From: Pedobacter sp. Leaf250
GTDB lineage: Bacteria; Bacteroidota; Bacteroidia; Sphingobacteriales; Sphingobacteriaceae
Length of the DNA stretch: 64,000 nt
NCBI RefSeq assembly: GCF_920984735.1
Contig: NZ_CAKLBU010000004.1
Span: 186,001 to 250,000, forward strand
Direction of reading: 5' to 3'
A program made the position numbers and the translations under genes. How positions within the stretch are numbered: the first letter of the stretch is position 1; the number at the start of each line of letters is the position of its first letter. Below the pieces are notes generated by a model. It ran no database searches. It was given only the letters and a program-made list of their open reading frames with translations, and was not told the origin of the DNA. Shown here piece by piece: positions 19,592 to 28,705 of the stretch.

Positions 19592-21511
19592 TTATTTACT
19601 ATTTTCTTTTGGCAGCAATAAACTTACCATCGAATCTATTTCTTTTACCACGCCATCATCTGAACCCGAAAAGCCAACAGCTTTAAACCTGATATTTCCC
19701 TCACCATCAATAATAAATTTTGTCGGAATACCTTCCACTTTGTATGCGCTAACCACGTCGAATTTAGATGGATCTTTAGCATTTTTAGTATCATATAAAA
19801 TATTAAAATTTAATTTCTTCTCTGCTACAAAATCAGTAACTACCTTTTCTCTGTTATCTTCATTCTGCCAGGTATTAACAAACAAGAATACTACATTCGG
19901 GTTGCTCGAATATTTAGCCAGTGCCTTTTGCATTCCAGGGAAAGATGCCACACATGGCCCACACCAGGTTGCCCAATAATCTAGAATAACTACTTTACCC
20001 TTAAAATCGGCAAGACTTACTTTTTCACCTTTTAAATTTACCAACGAAAATGCTGGTGCTGGTAAACTGATCATTTTTTTCGTCCATTCTGCTTTTGATT
20101 TTTCTAAAGCCAATTTCTCCAGATTTGCGATGTAAGTTTCATAAGTTCCAGGTTTTTTTAATTTACCATAAAGCATTCTAAATTCTGTTTTTAAAGAATC
20201 AGATGCCTTTCCATCCTTAATTAACTTCTCTGCTTCAACATATGCTTTCTCATCTTGTCCATTTTTAATTAGATAAGTTACCAAACGCCCTGATCCATCA
20301 GGCGAAGGACCTGATAATGCTATTGCTTTTTCTTGGAGTGATAATGCTTCCTTAAAATTACCTTGATGATATTGCAATAATGCATAAGTATCGGCATACA
20401 TGCCCCAGGTTTTATCCAATGCTTTTAAATATTCATCTTTGGTATTGTAAAAAACGGGCTTCTCTTCATTTTTTGCTTGATCTACCAAATCCAATGATTC
20501 TTTGGAAAGTTTTGTGGCAAGGGCCAGGTTTTCATTTTTTTCTGCCGATGGCCATGCAAATGAATTATATAAACCAGCTCTTGAAAGTTTGCTATCAATT
20601 TGATTGGCATAAAGCTCAAACTTATCAAAACTCTTAGCCTTGATTGCGGCTCCGGCTAAAATGTTGCTAATGGAATTCAGTTTATTTTTATCAGCCTTTT
20701 TTGCAGGATCAAGTTTATACTTTGCCAACATTTCGGTTGCCTTTTGCTCCTGTTGTGCAAAATCTTTTGTAGCATACAATGCATTCATATCCTGACCAAA
20801 AGCATAATTACCTGTAGAAAACTTACTTAAGGTAATGGCTTTTACAGAATCTGCCTGTGCTTTTTGCTTCAGCAAATTATATAAACCAATAGAAGCAACT
20901 AAATCTTCTTCCTTTGGATCTTTAACTTTGGCTAAGCTTAAAATATTTTCTTTAATCAATTTCGTTCCGATTTCTTTATCTGCCTTATATTCCATAGAAA
21001 GATAGGAATTCAAGTTTTTCTTTCTTAATTCGGGTTTTAAAGCAAAAGCTTGTTTGTAAAGTGATGCTGCTTTTTCTGGATCAAGTGTTAAACCTAAATA
21101 GTAGTTACCGGCCAAACCATACAAAAAAGCCTCGTTAATATAAGTTTCAGGCGTAATTTTTCCGGCTTTAGTGTATGGCAGCACATAACCTGCAGGCGCT
21201 TCATCTTTCTGATCGCCAGACGAAAACGCCAATCCTACCAAAGTTGTACTATCAGGAGCGTTAATTTCTCCTTTGTATACATCGCCATCTTTAATCAAAT
21301 CGATTTTACCGGCTTTTGGATTTGCTGTGGAGAAGAAGGTATAACTTGAGCATTTAATATCGGTTAGGTTTTGCAAATTCGTACCCTTTGGTTGATAGAT
21401 AAAGGTCACTTTGCTGCCCGCGACAGGTTTTTCGGGAGAAAATTTTACCCCTTGTGCGCTTACAGTTACCGCAGAAATCACAAATAGAAAGAGAAATTTT
21501 AAGGTTTTCAT
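19592..21511 (-). CDS. TlpA-family thiol-disulfide protein with long N-terminal helical region
   Basis: Exported protein of 639 residues; signal peptide ends in VSAQ (about residue 20). Residues 20-120 look like an all-beta Ig-like domain, and 125-480 are helix-rich with TPR-like spacing. The C-terminal 150 residues form a TlpA/AhpC-type thioredoxin domain beginning APAFSLVNLKGEKVSLADFKGK, with redox motif WCGPC at 516-520 and the cis-Pro motif GIPTKF. It probably reduces periplasmic disulphides. Such large TlpA fusions are frequent in Bacteroidota and their partners are unknown. Confidence 0.88.
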   Translation of the reverse strand: MKTLKFLFLFVISAVTVSAQGVKFSPEKPVAGSKVTFIYQPKGTNLQNLTDIKCSSYTFFSTANPKAGKIDLIKDGDVYKGEINAPDSTTLVGLAFSSGDQKDEAPAGYVLPYTKAGKITPETYINEAFLYGLAGNYYLGLTLDPEKAASLYKQAFALKPELRKKNLNSYLSMEYKADKEIGTKLIKENILSLAKVKDPKEEDLVASIGLYNLLKQKAQADSVKAITLSKFSTGNYAFGQDMNALYATKDFAQQEQKATEMLAKYKLDPAKKADKNKLNSISNILAGAAIKAKSFDKFELYANQIDSKLSRAGLYNSFAWPSAEKNENLALATKLSKESLDLVDQAKNEEKPVFYNTKDEYLKALDKTWGMYADTYALLQYHQGNFKEALSLQEKAIALSGPSPDGSGRLVTYLIKNGQDEKAYVEAEKLIKDGKASDSLKTEFRMLYGKLKKPGTYETYIANLEKLALEKSKAEWTKKMISLPAPAFSLVNLKGEKVSLADFKGKVVILDYWATWCGPCVASFPGMQKALAKYSSNPNVVFLFVNTWQNEDNREKVVTDFVAEKKLNFNILYDTKNAKDPSKFDVVSAYKVEGIPTKFIIDGEGNIRFKAVGFSGSDDGVVKEIDSMVSLLLPKENSK

Positions 21512-21619
21512 AATGAATGATTTAAATGAGAATTGAGATAACTAAATGTATAGTTTAAATTTCAAAAAATCAATAATTAATTAAAAAAATAAGGAACAAT
21601 TTTTGTACTCAATCAGAAT

Positions 21620-22387
21620 ATGAATTACGAACAAAAAATAACAAGTGAGGTTGATTTCTGGAAGTTTAAAATTTTGCAAAAGCCATCGCTATTAAACAAG
21701 GTTACTGATTCTGTTCAGAAAAAAATCAATAGTTATATTCCTGATAAAATTCACAGCGCCATTACCACTGCAATAAAACAAATGGTAAAAGCGGTATTGT
21801 TTGGTTCTACTTTTACAACAGCCAAACCACTTACCCATTTAACCCTGATGCATCGCGAAGCATTGATTAAGCAAAAAATTGAAAGTTATAAAAAAACCGG
21901 TGCAGCTGAAGGTGGAATAACCGGTGCCGGTGGTTTCTTAATGAGCTTAGCCGATTTCCCTTTGTTGCTTGGCATTAAAATGAAAATGCTTTTTGATATT
22001 GCTGCCGTTTATGGTTACGATGTTAAAGATTACCGCGAACGTTTGTTTATCCTTCACATTTTCCAATTGGCATTTTCGAGCAAAGAAGAAAGCCAGAATG
22101 TTTTTGTTAAAATGCAAGATTGGGATAATAAAGCACATCAACTTCCAACCAATATAGATGAGTTTGATTGGCTGACTTTTCAGCAGCAGTACAGAGATTA
22201 TATTGATTTAGCAAAGCTTGCACAAATGCTGCCCTTTGTTGGTGCGGCAGTTGGTGCGGTTGCCAATTATAAATTGATAGATAAACTTGGAAAAACGGCC
22301 ATGATGAGCTACCGGATGCGCTACTTTAGTTTGCAATATGCAAGTATCACTACCGATGAACCTTGTAACCGAATGCTTGGAAACTAA
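21620..22387 (+). CDS. EcsC family protein
   Basis: A 255-residue protein of the EcsC family, which is of unclear function and was named after the third gene of the Bacillus ecs locus. The Gly-rich segment AAEGGITGAGGFLMSLADFPLLLGIKM has the typical GGxxGxxG pattern, and a second hydrophobic segment MLPFVGAAVGAVANYKLID lies near the end. Both could insert in the membrane. No ABC transporter genes are adjacent, so a link to ecsAB is not supported here. Its stop abuts the stop of the convergent Hsp15-like gene with no gap. Confidence 0.9.
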   Translation: MNYEQKITSEVDFWKFKILQKPSLLNKVTDSVQKKINSYIPDKIHSAITTAIKQMVKAVLFGSTFTTAKPLTHLTLMHREALIKQKIESYKKTGAAEGGITGAGGFLMSLADFPLLLGIKMKMLFDIAAVYGYDVKDYRERLFILHIFQLAFSSKEESQNVFVKMQDWDNKAHQLPTNIDEFDWLTFQQQYRDYIDLAKLAQMLPFVGAAVGAVANYKLIDKLGKTAMMSYRMRYFSLQYASITTDEPCNRMLGN

Positions 22388-22789
22388 TTAATCCTCCTCC
22401 TCGAATAAACCGCTAATCAAATCGTCTGTTTCTCTTCTATCTTTTTTGGTCGGACGGCCTGTACCGCGGTCTCTCTTCAAATTAGGAGAATGAAATGCTG
22501 ATTTAAATGCATGCGTTTCTTCAACTGGTGTTAAATCTTTGTATTTGGTTAAGGCTGTTGGAGAATCGGTTCTATTGTACGAAAATTCTATAACCTCTAT
22601 TATTTTTTTTTCTATTCCTTTTGATACCTGATAAACATCACCAATTTTTACGATGGAAGATGGCTTTATATTTTGCCCCTTTAATTTCACGCGACCAGCT
22701 TTGCAGGCATCAGTAGCCAAACTCCGGGTTTTAAAAAGCCTGATTGCCCACAAATATTTGTCAATTCTTAATTTTTCTGCTTCTGCCAT
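22388..22789 (-). CDS. S4-domain RNA-binding protein, Hsp15 (HslR) like
   Basis: A 133-residue protein with an N-terminal S4 RNA-binding domain (RIDKYLWAIRLFKTRSLATDACKAG..LKGQNIKPSSIVKIGD) and a basic C-terminal tail with GRPTKKDRRE. E. coli HslR binds 50S subunits that still carry nascent peptidyl-tRNA and helps recycle them. The same fold occurs in RqcP. The ATG at 22787-22789 is preferred over a TTG three codons upstream. It is convergent with the EcsC gene, the two stop codons touching. Confidence 0.9.
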   Translation of the reverse strand: MAEAEKLRIDKYLWAIRLFKTRSLATDACKAGRVKLKGQNIKPSSIVKIGDVYQVSKGIEKKIIEVIEFSYNRTDSPTALTKYKDLTPVEETHAFKSAFHSPNLKRDRGTGRPTKKDRRETDDLISGLFEEED

Positions 22790-22982
22790 AAAAGTCAAAA
22801 ATAGGTTAAATTGATGAATTGTTAAATGGTTAAATTGATATGGAGTTTATTTATTTAAAGGTTTAAGTGGATTTTTGGATTCTATAAGCAATAATGCAAT
22901 GCAAAAATTCAACAATATTTATCAAATGAAATCATCAGTTATAGATTAATTTCATTTATTTTGCGTAAAATTTAAAAACATC

Positions 22983-23801
22983 ATGTATTCAGATTTAAAG
23001 AAATTAATTGAAGCCGCTTGGGAAGACAGAACTCTTTTAAAGTACAGCAACTATTGCGAAGCCATTGAAACCGTAATTTTAGGATTAGATAAAGGCGAAA
23101 TTCGTGTTGCTGAACCAGTTTTAAACTCTTGGGGCATTAATGAATGGGTAAAGAAAGCGGTAATTTTGTACTTTCCAATTCGCGAGATGAAGGAAATTAA
23201 AAGCGGCCCATTTGTTTATCATGATAAAATGGATTTAAAAACCGATTACAAAGCAACTGGTGTTCGCGTAGTGCCAATGGCAAGTGCACGTTATGGTTCA
23301 TTCTTAGCAAAAGGTGTAATTATGATGCCTTCATACGTAAATATTGGTGCTTATGTTGATGAAGGTACTATGGTTGATACTTGGGCTACCGTAGGTTCAT
23401 GTGCTCAAATTGGAAAACGTGTTCACTTAAGTGGTGGTGTAGGTATTGGTGGAGTTTTAGAACCGGTACAAGCTGCACCGGTAATTATTGAAGATGATTG
23501 TTTCTTGGGCTCGAGAGCTATTGTGGTAGAAGGTGTTAAATTAGAGAAAGAAGTGGTTTTAGGTGCAAATGTGGTTTTAACCGCATCAACCAAAATTATT
23601 GATGTAACTGGTTCAACGCCAGTTGAATATAAAGGTGTAGTTCCTGCTCGTTCGGTAGTTATTCCAGGTAGTTATACTAAAAAATTCCCTTCTGGCGATT
23701 ACCAGGTTCCTTGTGCTTTAATTATCGGTAAACGTAAAGAAAGCACAGATAAAAAAACATCCCTTAATGATGCGTTAAGAGAAAATAATGTAGCGGTATA
23801 G
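22983..23801 (+). CDS. dapD: 2,3,4,5-tetrahydropyridine-2,6-dicarboxylate N-succinyltransferase
   Basis: Succinyl-CoA-dependent step of the lysine/diaminopimelate pathway; cytosolic trimer. At 272 residues it has the typical DapD length. The N-terminal helical domain (1-95) is followed by FVYHDKMDLK and RVVPMASARYGSFLAKG. A left-handed beta-helix of hexapeptide repeats with GAYVDEGTMVDTWATVGSCAQIGKRVHLSGG comes next, all diagnostic of DapD. No other dap genes are adjacent. A TATTTTG element about 20 bp before the ATG is a near-consensus -7 box. Confidence 0.96.
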   Translation: MYSDLKKLIEAAWEDRTLLKYSNYCEAIETVILGLDKGEIRVAEPVLNSWGINEWVKKAVILYFPIREMKEIKSGPFVYHDKMDLKTDYKATGVRVVPMASARYGSFLAKGVIMMPSYVNIGAYVDEGTMVDTWATVGSCAQIGKRVHLSGGVGIGGVLEPVQAAPVIIEDDCFLGSRAIVVEGVKLEKEVVLGANVVLTASTKIIDVTGSTPVEYKGVVPARSVVIPGSYTKKFPSGDYQVPCALIIGKRKESTDKKTSLNDALRENNVAV

Positions 23802-23810
23802 TCATCAGTA

Positions 23811-23896
23811 AAAAGTTGAAAGTGGAAGGTAGCATAGCGCATGAGAGTTTAGTAAATTTAAATTCCCAGCAAGAAAACCCTCAACTTTCAACTTTT
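23811..23896. repeat. 13-bp inverted repeat at the 5' end of the glycosyltransferase gene
   Basis: AAAAGTTGAAAGT at 23811-23823 is perfectly complementary to 23884-23896. The same AACTTTCAACTTTT wording is typical of short intergenic repeats. It overlaps the presumed start of the glycosyltransferase frame. Confidence 0.75.
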
Positions 23897-25021
23897 AACC
23901 CTAAACTCAAAATTGGTTACGACGGTAAACGGGCCGCAAACAATTTAACTGGTTTAGGCAATTACAGCCGATCATTAATTGAAGCTTTATCTAAACAGTT
24001 CCCTGAAAACCAATACCTGGTTTATTCGCCCAAAGTTAAATCTGCCATACAGATTGATGCCTTTTTTGAACAAGAAAACATCCAATTAAAACTGCCAGTA
24101 AATGGCACCTTTTTGTGGCGTACGCTAAATATTTTAAAAGATTTATCCAGAGATCAGGTTCGAATATTCCACGGGCTAAGTCATGAAATCCCTTTCGCTA
24201 TCCAGCACACAAAAATTAAATCAGTTGTTACCATTCACGATTTAATTTTTTTACGTTTCCCCGAATACTATAAATTTATCGATCGAAAATTGTACGAATG
24301 GAAAAGTAGATCTGCTTGTAAAAGAGCTGATAAAATTATTGCCATCAGCGAAAAAACAAAACAAGACATTATTGAGCTTTATGAAATAGATCCAAATAAA
24401 ATCGAGGTGATTTATCAGAGTTGCGATGATAGCTTTAAAACGCCATTTTCTGACACCACACTCAATAAAATTAGGAGCGGTTACAATTTACCCAATAAAT
24501 ATATTCTAAATGTTGGAACGATTGAAAAGCGTAAAAATCTAAAACTAATTATTCAAGCCCTTAAAGATGTAAATGAGGAATATAAGTTAGTGGTTATTGG
24601 AAAAAAAACACACTACTTTGAAGAAGTTGAAAAGGAAATAGAATTTTTGGGATTAAAAAATCGAATCGTATTTCTTAAAAATATTCCCTTTGCCGACCTT
24701 CCTGGCATTTATCAAATGGCAGCTGTCTTTGTTTATCCCTCTTTTTATGAAGGTTTTGGCATCCCAATAATCGAAGCCCTTTACTCGGGTGTACCAACAA
24801 TTGCTGCCACAGGCTCTTGTTTAGAAGAAGCTGGCGGAGCAAACAGCATTTATGTATCGCCGAATAACGCGAATGAACTTGCAACTTCAATCAACAAAAT
24901 TTTAGCTGATGTTTCGCTCCAAAAAGAGATGAAAGAAAAAGGGCTGGAATTTGTTCAAAAATTCAACAGCCCTTTGGTAACACAGCAATTGATGAATTGC
25001 TATATCAATATTGTAAGCTAA
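23816..25021 (+). CDS. GT4-family glycosyltransferase
   Basis: GT-B fold glycosyltransferase of about 400 residues, probably acting on a surface polysaccharide or glycoconjugate. The Rossmann start is KIGYDGKRAANNLTGLGNYSRSL. FHGLSHEIP and VVTIHDLIFLRFPEYY follow in the acceptor domain. The donor domain has NVGTIEKRKNL and the nucleotide-sugar motif YEGFGIPIIEAL. The frame has no ATG at its 5' end: it opens with TTG at 23816 (GTG at 23822 is an alternative), and the first 30 codons are low-complexity sequence bracketed by a perfect 13-bp inverted repeat. The true start is uncertain. It lies 14 bp after dapD. Confidence 0.85.
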   Translation: MKVEGSIAHESLVNLNSQQENPQLSTFNPKLKIGYDGKRAANNLTGLGNYSRSLIEALSKQFPENQYLVYSPKVKSAIQIDAFFEQENIQLKLPVNGTFLWRTLNILKDLSRDQVRIFHGLSHEIPFAIQHTKIKSVVTIHDLIFLRFPEYYKFIDRKLYEWKSRSACKRADKIIAISEKTKQDIIELYEIDPNKIEVIYQSCDDSFKTPFSDTTLNKIRSGYNLPNKYILNVGTIEKRKNLKLIIQALKDVNEEYKLVVIGKKTHYFEEVEKEIEFLGLKNRIVFLKNIPFADLPGIYQMAAVFVYPSFYEGFGIPIIEALYSGVPTIAATGSCLEEAGGANSIYVSPNNANELATSINKILADVSLQKEMKEKGLEFVQKFNSPLVTQQLMNCYINIVS

Positions 25022-25597
25022 TTATTTAGCTGCAATTGCGTTTGGTGGATATTGAGCCAAAATCTCTCTCACACCGGTATACAATTTTTCTTCTCTCTTA
25101 TTTAAATTGTCAAGGTTAAAGCCAGAACCTCTGCCATGCCAGAATAATATCTTTTTACCTGGATCTAAGAAATCAATAATGATGGTGCCTTCAATGTATT
25201 GGTTAACATAGGTTGGTCCTCCCCAACCCCAGCCGCCCCAGCCACCACGCCAGCCCCAGCCGCCTCCCCAACCAAAGCCTCCGCCCCAACCGCCGAAGCC
25301 ATTGTTGTAAACGTCGGTTTTTTCTCTTCCTACCACAACAAGGTTCACCAACATATCAGGTTTTTCAGCTTTAACAAAGCCTTTTGCATTCATTTCAGCT
25401 TCAACAGCAGCCATTAATCTGCGTTTATCTAAATTATTGAGCCTCACCCTCGAAATACCTTTGTCGTAAAAATTATAGGTTCTATACGTGCTAAAGTCTA
25501 CGTTCTTATCGTAGTCGGATGCAGTCCGTAGACTCGAACATCCAGTTAATGCCAATACAACTGTAAATAGCATTAATAGTGTTTTTACTGTTTTCAT
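25022..25597 (-). CDS. DUF4136 lipoprotein with Gly/Trp-rich insert
   Basis: A 191-residue envelope lipoprotein. Signal peptide with lipobox LTGC (Cys20), then the DUF4136 start: VDFSTYRTYNFYD, a helix LDKRRLMAAVEAEMNAKGF, and DMLVNLVVVG. Residues about 100-128 are almost purely Gly and Trp (repeating GGWGG and GWGG), followed by GTIIIDFLDPGKKILFWHGRGSG and the C-terminal helix. The family is secreted and of unknown function. It is convergent with the glycosyltransferase gene, the two ends touching. Confidence 0.9.
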   Translation of the reverse strand: MKTVKTLLMLFTVVLALTGCSSLRTASDYDKNVDFSTYRTYNFYDKGISRVRLNNLDKRRLMAAVEAEMNAKGFVKAEKPDMLVNLVVVGREKTDVYNNGFGGWGGGFGWGGGWGWRGGWGGWGWGGPTYVNQYIEGTIIIDFLDPGKKILFWHGRGSGFNLDNLNKREEKLYTGVREILAQYPPNAIAAK

Positions 25598-25780
25598 TTG
25601 TGCGTTGTTTTATTTGAATAACCTGTAATAAATATAATGATTTTGTATGTACAATCCTACCACTTAAAATAATTTTACAATTTTATAGTTAAATGAAAAA
25701 CGAATAAAAATTAAATTAGTTTTAGCATATAGCCCTTTGGTTTAGCATATTATGAAAATTTAACATTTCACAGAAAAAGT

Positions 25781-25788
25781 TAACTTTG
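25781..25788 (+). promoter_or_regulatory. -7 box TAACTTTG directly before tsaC
   Basis: Exact TAnnTTTG match ending 4 bp before the ATG of the threonylcarbamoyl-AMP synthase gene. If used, transcription would begin at or next to the A of the start codon, giving a leaderless or nearly leaderless message. No clear TTG lies at the expected -33 distance. Confidence 0.5.
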
Positions 25789-25792
25789 CGCT

Positions 25793-26359
25793 ATGCTTAA
25801 AGATGAAATTAATAAAGCTTTAGAAGTACTTAAAAACGGAGGCGTAATTCTTTACCCTACTGATACCATTTGGGGACTTGGCTGCGACGCCACCAATCCT
25901 GATGCGGTAGATAAACTTTTAAAAATCAAAAAACGCCCTGCCGAAAAAAGTCTAATTGTGCTTTTAGATGTGGATAGCAAATTGCAAAGTTACATTAAAG
26001 AAATTCCTGAAGTAGCTTATGATTTAATTGAATACGCAGAACATCCATTAACCATCATTTTTTCTGATGCAAAAAATTTAGCGCATAGCGTTGTTAATGC
26101 AGATGGTAGCGTGGGCATTCGTATAATAAAGCACGACTTTTGCACACCACTCATTCAAAGATTCAGAAAACCAATCGTTTCAACCTCAGCTAATATAAGT
26201 GGCAACCCCTCCCCAAAATTTTTTGACGATATCGATCCTGAAATTATCGAAGCCGTTGATTACGTTGTAGATTTTGAACAAGAAAATCGAAGCATCAAAA
26301 AACCATCAACCATAATGAAACTTACCCCAAGTGGTCAGTTTGAATTTATCCGCAAGTAA
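25793..26359 (+). CDS. tsaC: L-threonylcarbamoyladenylate synthase (TsaC/Sua5/YrdC family)
   Basis: Makes threonylcarbamoyl-AMP from threonine, bicarbonate and ATP, the first step of t6A37 modification in ANN-decoding tRNAs. The 188-residue length fits the short bacterial form without a Sua5 C-terminal domain. Visible motifs are GGVILYPTDTIWGLGCDATN, the KIKKRPAEKSLIVLL segment with the basic ATP-binding residues, and STSANISGNPSP. The start agrees with the family N-terminus, so the very close -7 box is not a start-calling artefact. Two alignment-neutral possibilities are TsaC and YciO; motifs favour TsaC. Confidence 0.93.
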   Translation: MLKDEINKALEVLKNGGVILYPTDTIWGLGCDATNPDAVDKLLKIKKRPAEKSLIVLLDVDSKLQSYIKEIPEVAYDLIEYAEHPLTIIFSDAKNLAHSVVNADGSVGIRIIKHDFCTPLIQRFRKPIVSTSANISGNPSPKFFDDIDPEIIEAVDYVVDFEQENRSIKKPSTIMKLTPSGQFEFIRK

Positions 26360-26366
26360 ATTTTAC

Positions 26367-26374
26367 TACTTTTG
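26367..26374 (+). promoter_or_regulatory. -7 box TACTTTTG of cca
   Basis: Exact TAnnTTTG match, 8 bp after the tsaC stop and about 100 bp before the cca ATG, implying an unusually long leader. Confidence 0.55.
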
Positions 26375-26387
26375 TAAAATCTAATAA

Positions 26388-26470
26388 CCCAGCCGTCGCC
26401 CAGATTAAATCTTGGTCTTACAGCGAGAGGTGCTGATCACGAATGGTCGGGAACAGCATGACGACTCCAT
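26388..26470. repeat. degenerate GTCATGCTG-type repeat in the cca leader
   Basis: Read on the minus strand it contains GTCATGCTG, then ATCAGCACCTCTCGCTGTAA, matching the pattern of GTCATGCTGA/TTCAGCATCT repeats whose fragments also occur at 18148-18198, 61951-61988 and 63985-64000. Its composition is richer in GC than the flanks. It makes up most of the cca leader. Confidence 0.45.
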
Positions 26471-26474
26471 AACT

Positions 26475-27881
26475 ATGCAACAACACCTACAACACCCAAT
26501 ATTTAAAACGTTATCAACAATTGCTGATAAAAGCAATACCGAAGCTTATGTTATTGGTGGCTTTGTAAGAGATTTATTTCTCCACCGCCCATCAAAAGAT
26601 ATTGATGTAGTAGTGGTAGGCAGCGGAATTGAATATGCTGAAGCTGTTGGACGAAAACTTAATACTAAAGTTGCCGTTTTTAAAAATTTCGGCACTGCGA
26701 ATATCAAATATCAGGATTTAGAAGTGGAGTTTGTTGGCGCCAGAAAAGAATCTTACCGTTCTGATTCCCGAAAACCGATTGTAGAAGATGGAACACTGGA
26801 AGATGATCAGCTTCGCAGAGATTTTACAATCAACGCATTGGCGATAAATCTAAATGCAGAACATTTTGGGGAATTACTCGATCCTTTCAACGGTTTAAAG
26901 GATTTAGAAAACAAACTGATCCGGACGCCACTAGATCCTGAAGTTACCTTTTCTGATGATCCTTTACGGATGATGAGGGCAATACGCTTTGCTGCTCAAC
27001 TTAACTTTACCATAGACGAGGCTGCTTTAAAAGCAATTAAAGCGCAAAAAAAACGAATCAGCATCGTATCTAAAGAACGAATCACTGATGAGATGAATAA
27101 AATCATTTTATCACCTGTTCCATCAATCGGCTTTAAACATCTTTTTGATACTGGATTATTGGAAATTATATTCCCTCAAATGGCACAGCTTTATGGTGTA
27201 GAAATCGTTAAAGGCAAAGGACATAAAGATAATTTTTACCATACTCTGGAAGTTTTAGATAATATTTGCGCCAATACTGATGATTTATGGTTACGTTGGG
27301 CAGCCATTTTGCACGACATTGCCAAGCCAGCTACAAAACGATTTGAGGAAGGCCATGGCTGGACATTTCATGGCCATGAAGATCGCGGAGCGAGAATGGT
27401 TCCAAAAATCTTTGCTCAATTAAAATTACCCCTGAACGAAAAAATGAAATTTGTTCAAAAGCTGGTTCAATTGCATTTACGCCCGATTGTTTTAGCGCAG
27501 GAAACAGTAACAGATTCTGCTGTTCGCCGACTTCTATTTGATGCAGGAGAAGAAATTGAAAGCTTGATGATGCTCTGCAATGCTGATGTAACCACTAAAA
27601 ATGAATATAAAAAAACCAAATACCGTAGAAATTTTGAGCTGGTTAAAATCAAACTAAAAGATGTAGAGGAGCGTGACCAAATTCGTAACTGGCAACCCCC
27701 TATTACCGGTAACGACATTATGGTAACGTTTGATTTACCAGCAGGAAAAGAAGTGGGTTTGATTAAAAATGCAATCCGTGAGGCAATACTCGAGGGTGAA
27801 ATAAAAAACGATTACGAAGAAGCATATGTCTTTATGCTCAATCAGGCAAAACAAATGGGATTAAATCCTGTTAATAAATAA
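26475..27881 (+). CDS. cca: CCA tRNA nucleotidyltransferase (poly(A) polymerase family) with HD domain
   Basis: Adds or repairs the 3' CCA of tRNAs. From the ATG at 26475 the protein has 468 residues. The class II nucleotidyltransferase head shows GGFVRD (28-33) and the metal pair Asp42/Asp44 in DIDVVV, then [10 protein letters not shown] and [15 protein letters not shown]. The second half holds an HD domain ([22 protein letters not shown]). The frame extends back to a TTG at 26412, but that would translate the repeat-derived leader. The enzyme is needed here because three of the five tRNA genes in the window lack an encoded CCA. Confidence 0.92.
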   Translation: MQQHLQHPIFKTLSTIADKSNTEAYVIGGFVRDLFLHRPSKDIDVVVVGSGIEYAEAVGRKLNTKVAVFKNFGTANIKYQDLEVEFVGARKESYRSDSRKPIVEDGTLEDDQLRRDFTINALAINLNAEHFGELLDPFNGLKDLENKLIRTPLDPEVTFSDDPLRMMRAIRFAAQLNFTIDEAALKAIKAQKKRISIVSKERITDEMNKIILSPVPSIGFKHLFDTGLLEIIFPQMAQLYGVEIVKGKGHKDNFYHTLEVLDNICANTDDLWLRWAAILHDIAKPATKRFEEGHGWTFHGHEDRGARMVPKIFAQLKLPLNEKMKFVQKLVQLHLRPIVLAQETVTDSAVRRLLFDAGEEIESLMMLCNADVTTKNEYKKTKYRRNFELVKIKLKDVEERDQIRNWQPPITGNDIMVTFDLPAGKEVGLIKNAIREAILEGEIKNDYEEAYVFMLNQAKQMGLNPVNK

Positions 27882-27983
27882 TTTAATTGCTTAATCCCAT
27901 CAAATTAAGACCCGTCTTTTATAATAATTTGATGTTTGTGGTAACATAAATTAACTTTATTTTTACGGTTCCAAAATACAATA

Positions 27984-28628
27984 ATGGCTATTTATAAGTT
28001 TAGAATTACTTTCGAAGATTTTGATGATGTTGTGAGAGAGATCGACATTAAATCAAACCAAACATTTGAAGACCTCCATAAGGCAATCCATAAATCAACA
28101 GGCTACAATGCCGAAAAACCTTCATCATTTTATGTAAGCACTGATAATTGGTTAAAAGGCGATGAAATTGCTTACTTGCCAAATGAAAGAAAGAAAGACC
28201 GCGTGGTTTTGATGGAAAATTCTAAATTGAGTGGCTTTATTGAAGATCCACATCAAAAATTTTATTATATCTATAATTTTGATCGCCCATATGATTTCCA
28301 TGTGGAACTGGTAAAAATTATTTTAGATGCTGATCCAAGTATCGAATATCCATTTTTAGCGAAAAGTAGCGGTGATGCACCAAAAATTATGGAGCAAAAT
28401 GGACCACAATCTGTCGATCCTCGTGGTGCTATCGCATCAGCCAGTGAATTTGATTTCTTAAATGAAATGAATTTTGTTCCGGAAGATACCGATGAGCTGG
28501 AAGCGATGGGCGAAATGGGCATTAATGAAAAAGAAAGAGATGATGATGAGGAAAGTGAAGACGATGAATTTGGAGATGAATTTTCTGACGGAGACAATTT
28601 TGAAGATGATCAAAAAGATGATTATTAA
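27984..28628 (+). CDS. pRiA4b ORF-3-like protein with acidic tail
   Basis: A 214-residue cytosolic protein. Residues 1-130 resemble the plasmid pRiA4b ORF-3 family: YKFRITFEDFDDVVREIDI, a helix with TFEDLHKAIHKSTGY, and FYYIYNFDRPYDFHVELV. The function of that family is unknown. The last 40 residues are an almost continuous Asp/Glu run, suggesting a nucleic-acid mimic or a protein-binding tail. A terminator separates it from miaA. Confidence 0.82.
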   Translation: MAIYKFRITFEDFDDVVREIDIKSNQTFEDLHKAIHKSTGYNAEKPSSFYVSTDNWLKGDEIAYLPNERKKDRVVLMENSKLSGFIEDPHQKFYYIYNFDRPYDFHVELVKIILDADPSIEYPFLAKSSGDAPKIMEQNGPQSVDPRGAIASASEFDFLNEMNFVPEDTDELEAMGEMGINEKERDDDEESEDDEFGDEFSDGDNFEDDQKDDY

Positions 28629-28655
28629 TCTATAACATATTAAAAAGAAGGTTAG

Positions 28656-28692
28656 AAGCTGTCAAATATTTAAATTTGACAGCTTTTATTTT
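28656..28692 (+). terminator. terminator between the acidic protein gene and miaA
   Basis: Perfect 12-bp stem AAGCTGTCAAAT / ATTTGACAGCTT (28656-28667 and 28674-28685) followed by TTATTTTT. It ends 14 bp before the miaA ATG. Confidence 0.85.
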
Positions 28693-28705
28693 TATACGTA
28701 AATCC

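Noticed and set aside
25240..25310. GC-rich run as a repeat element or CRISPR-like array
   Set aside because: It encodes the Gly/Trp-rich insert of the DUF4136 lipoprotein in frame and has no regular spacers.
27984..28628. pRiA4b ORF-3-like protein as evidence of a plasmid or transposon
   Set aside because: The family is widespread on chromosomes, the gene sits among tRNA-processing genes, and no transposase or terminal repeats are present.
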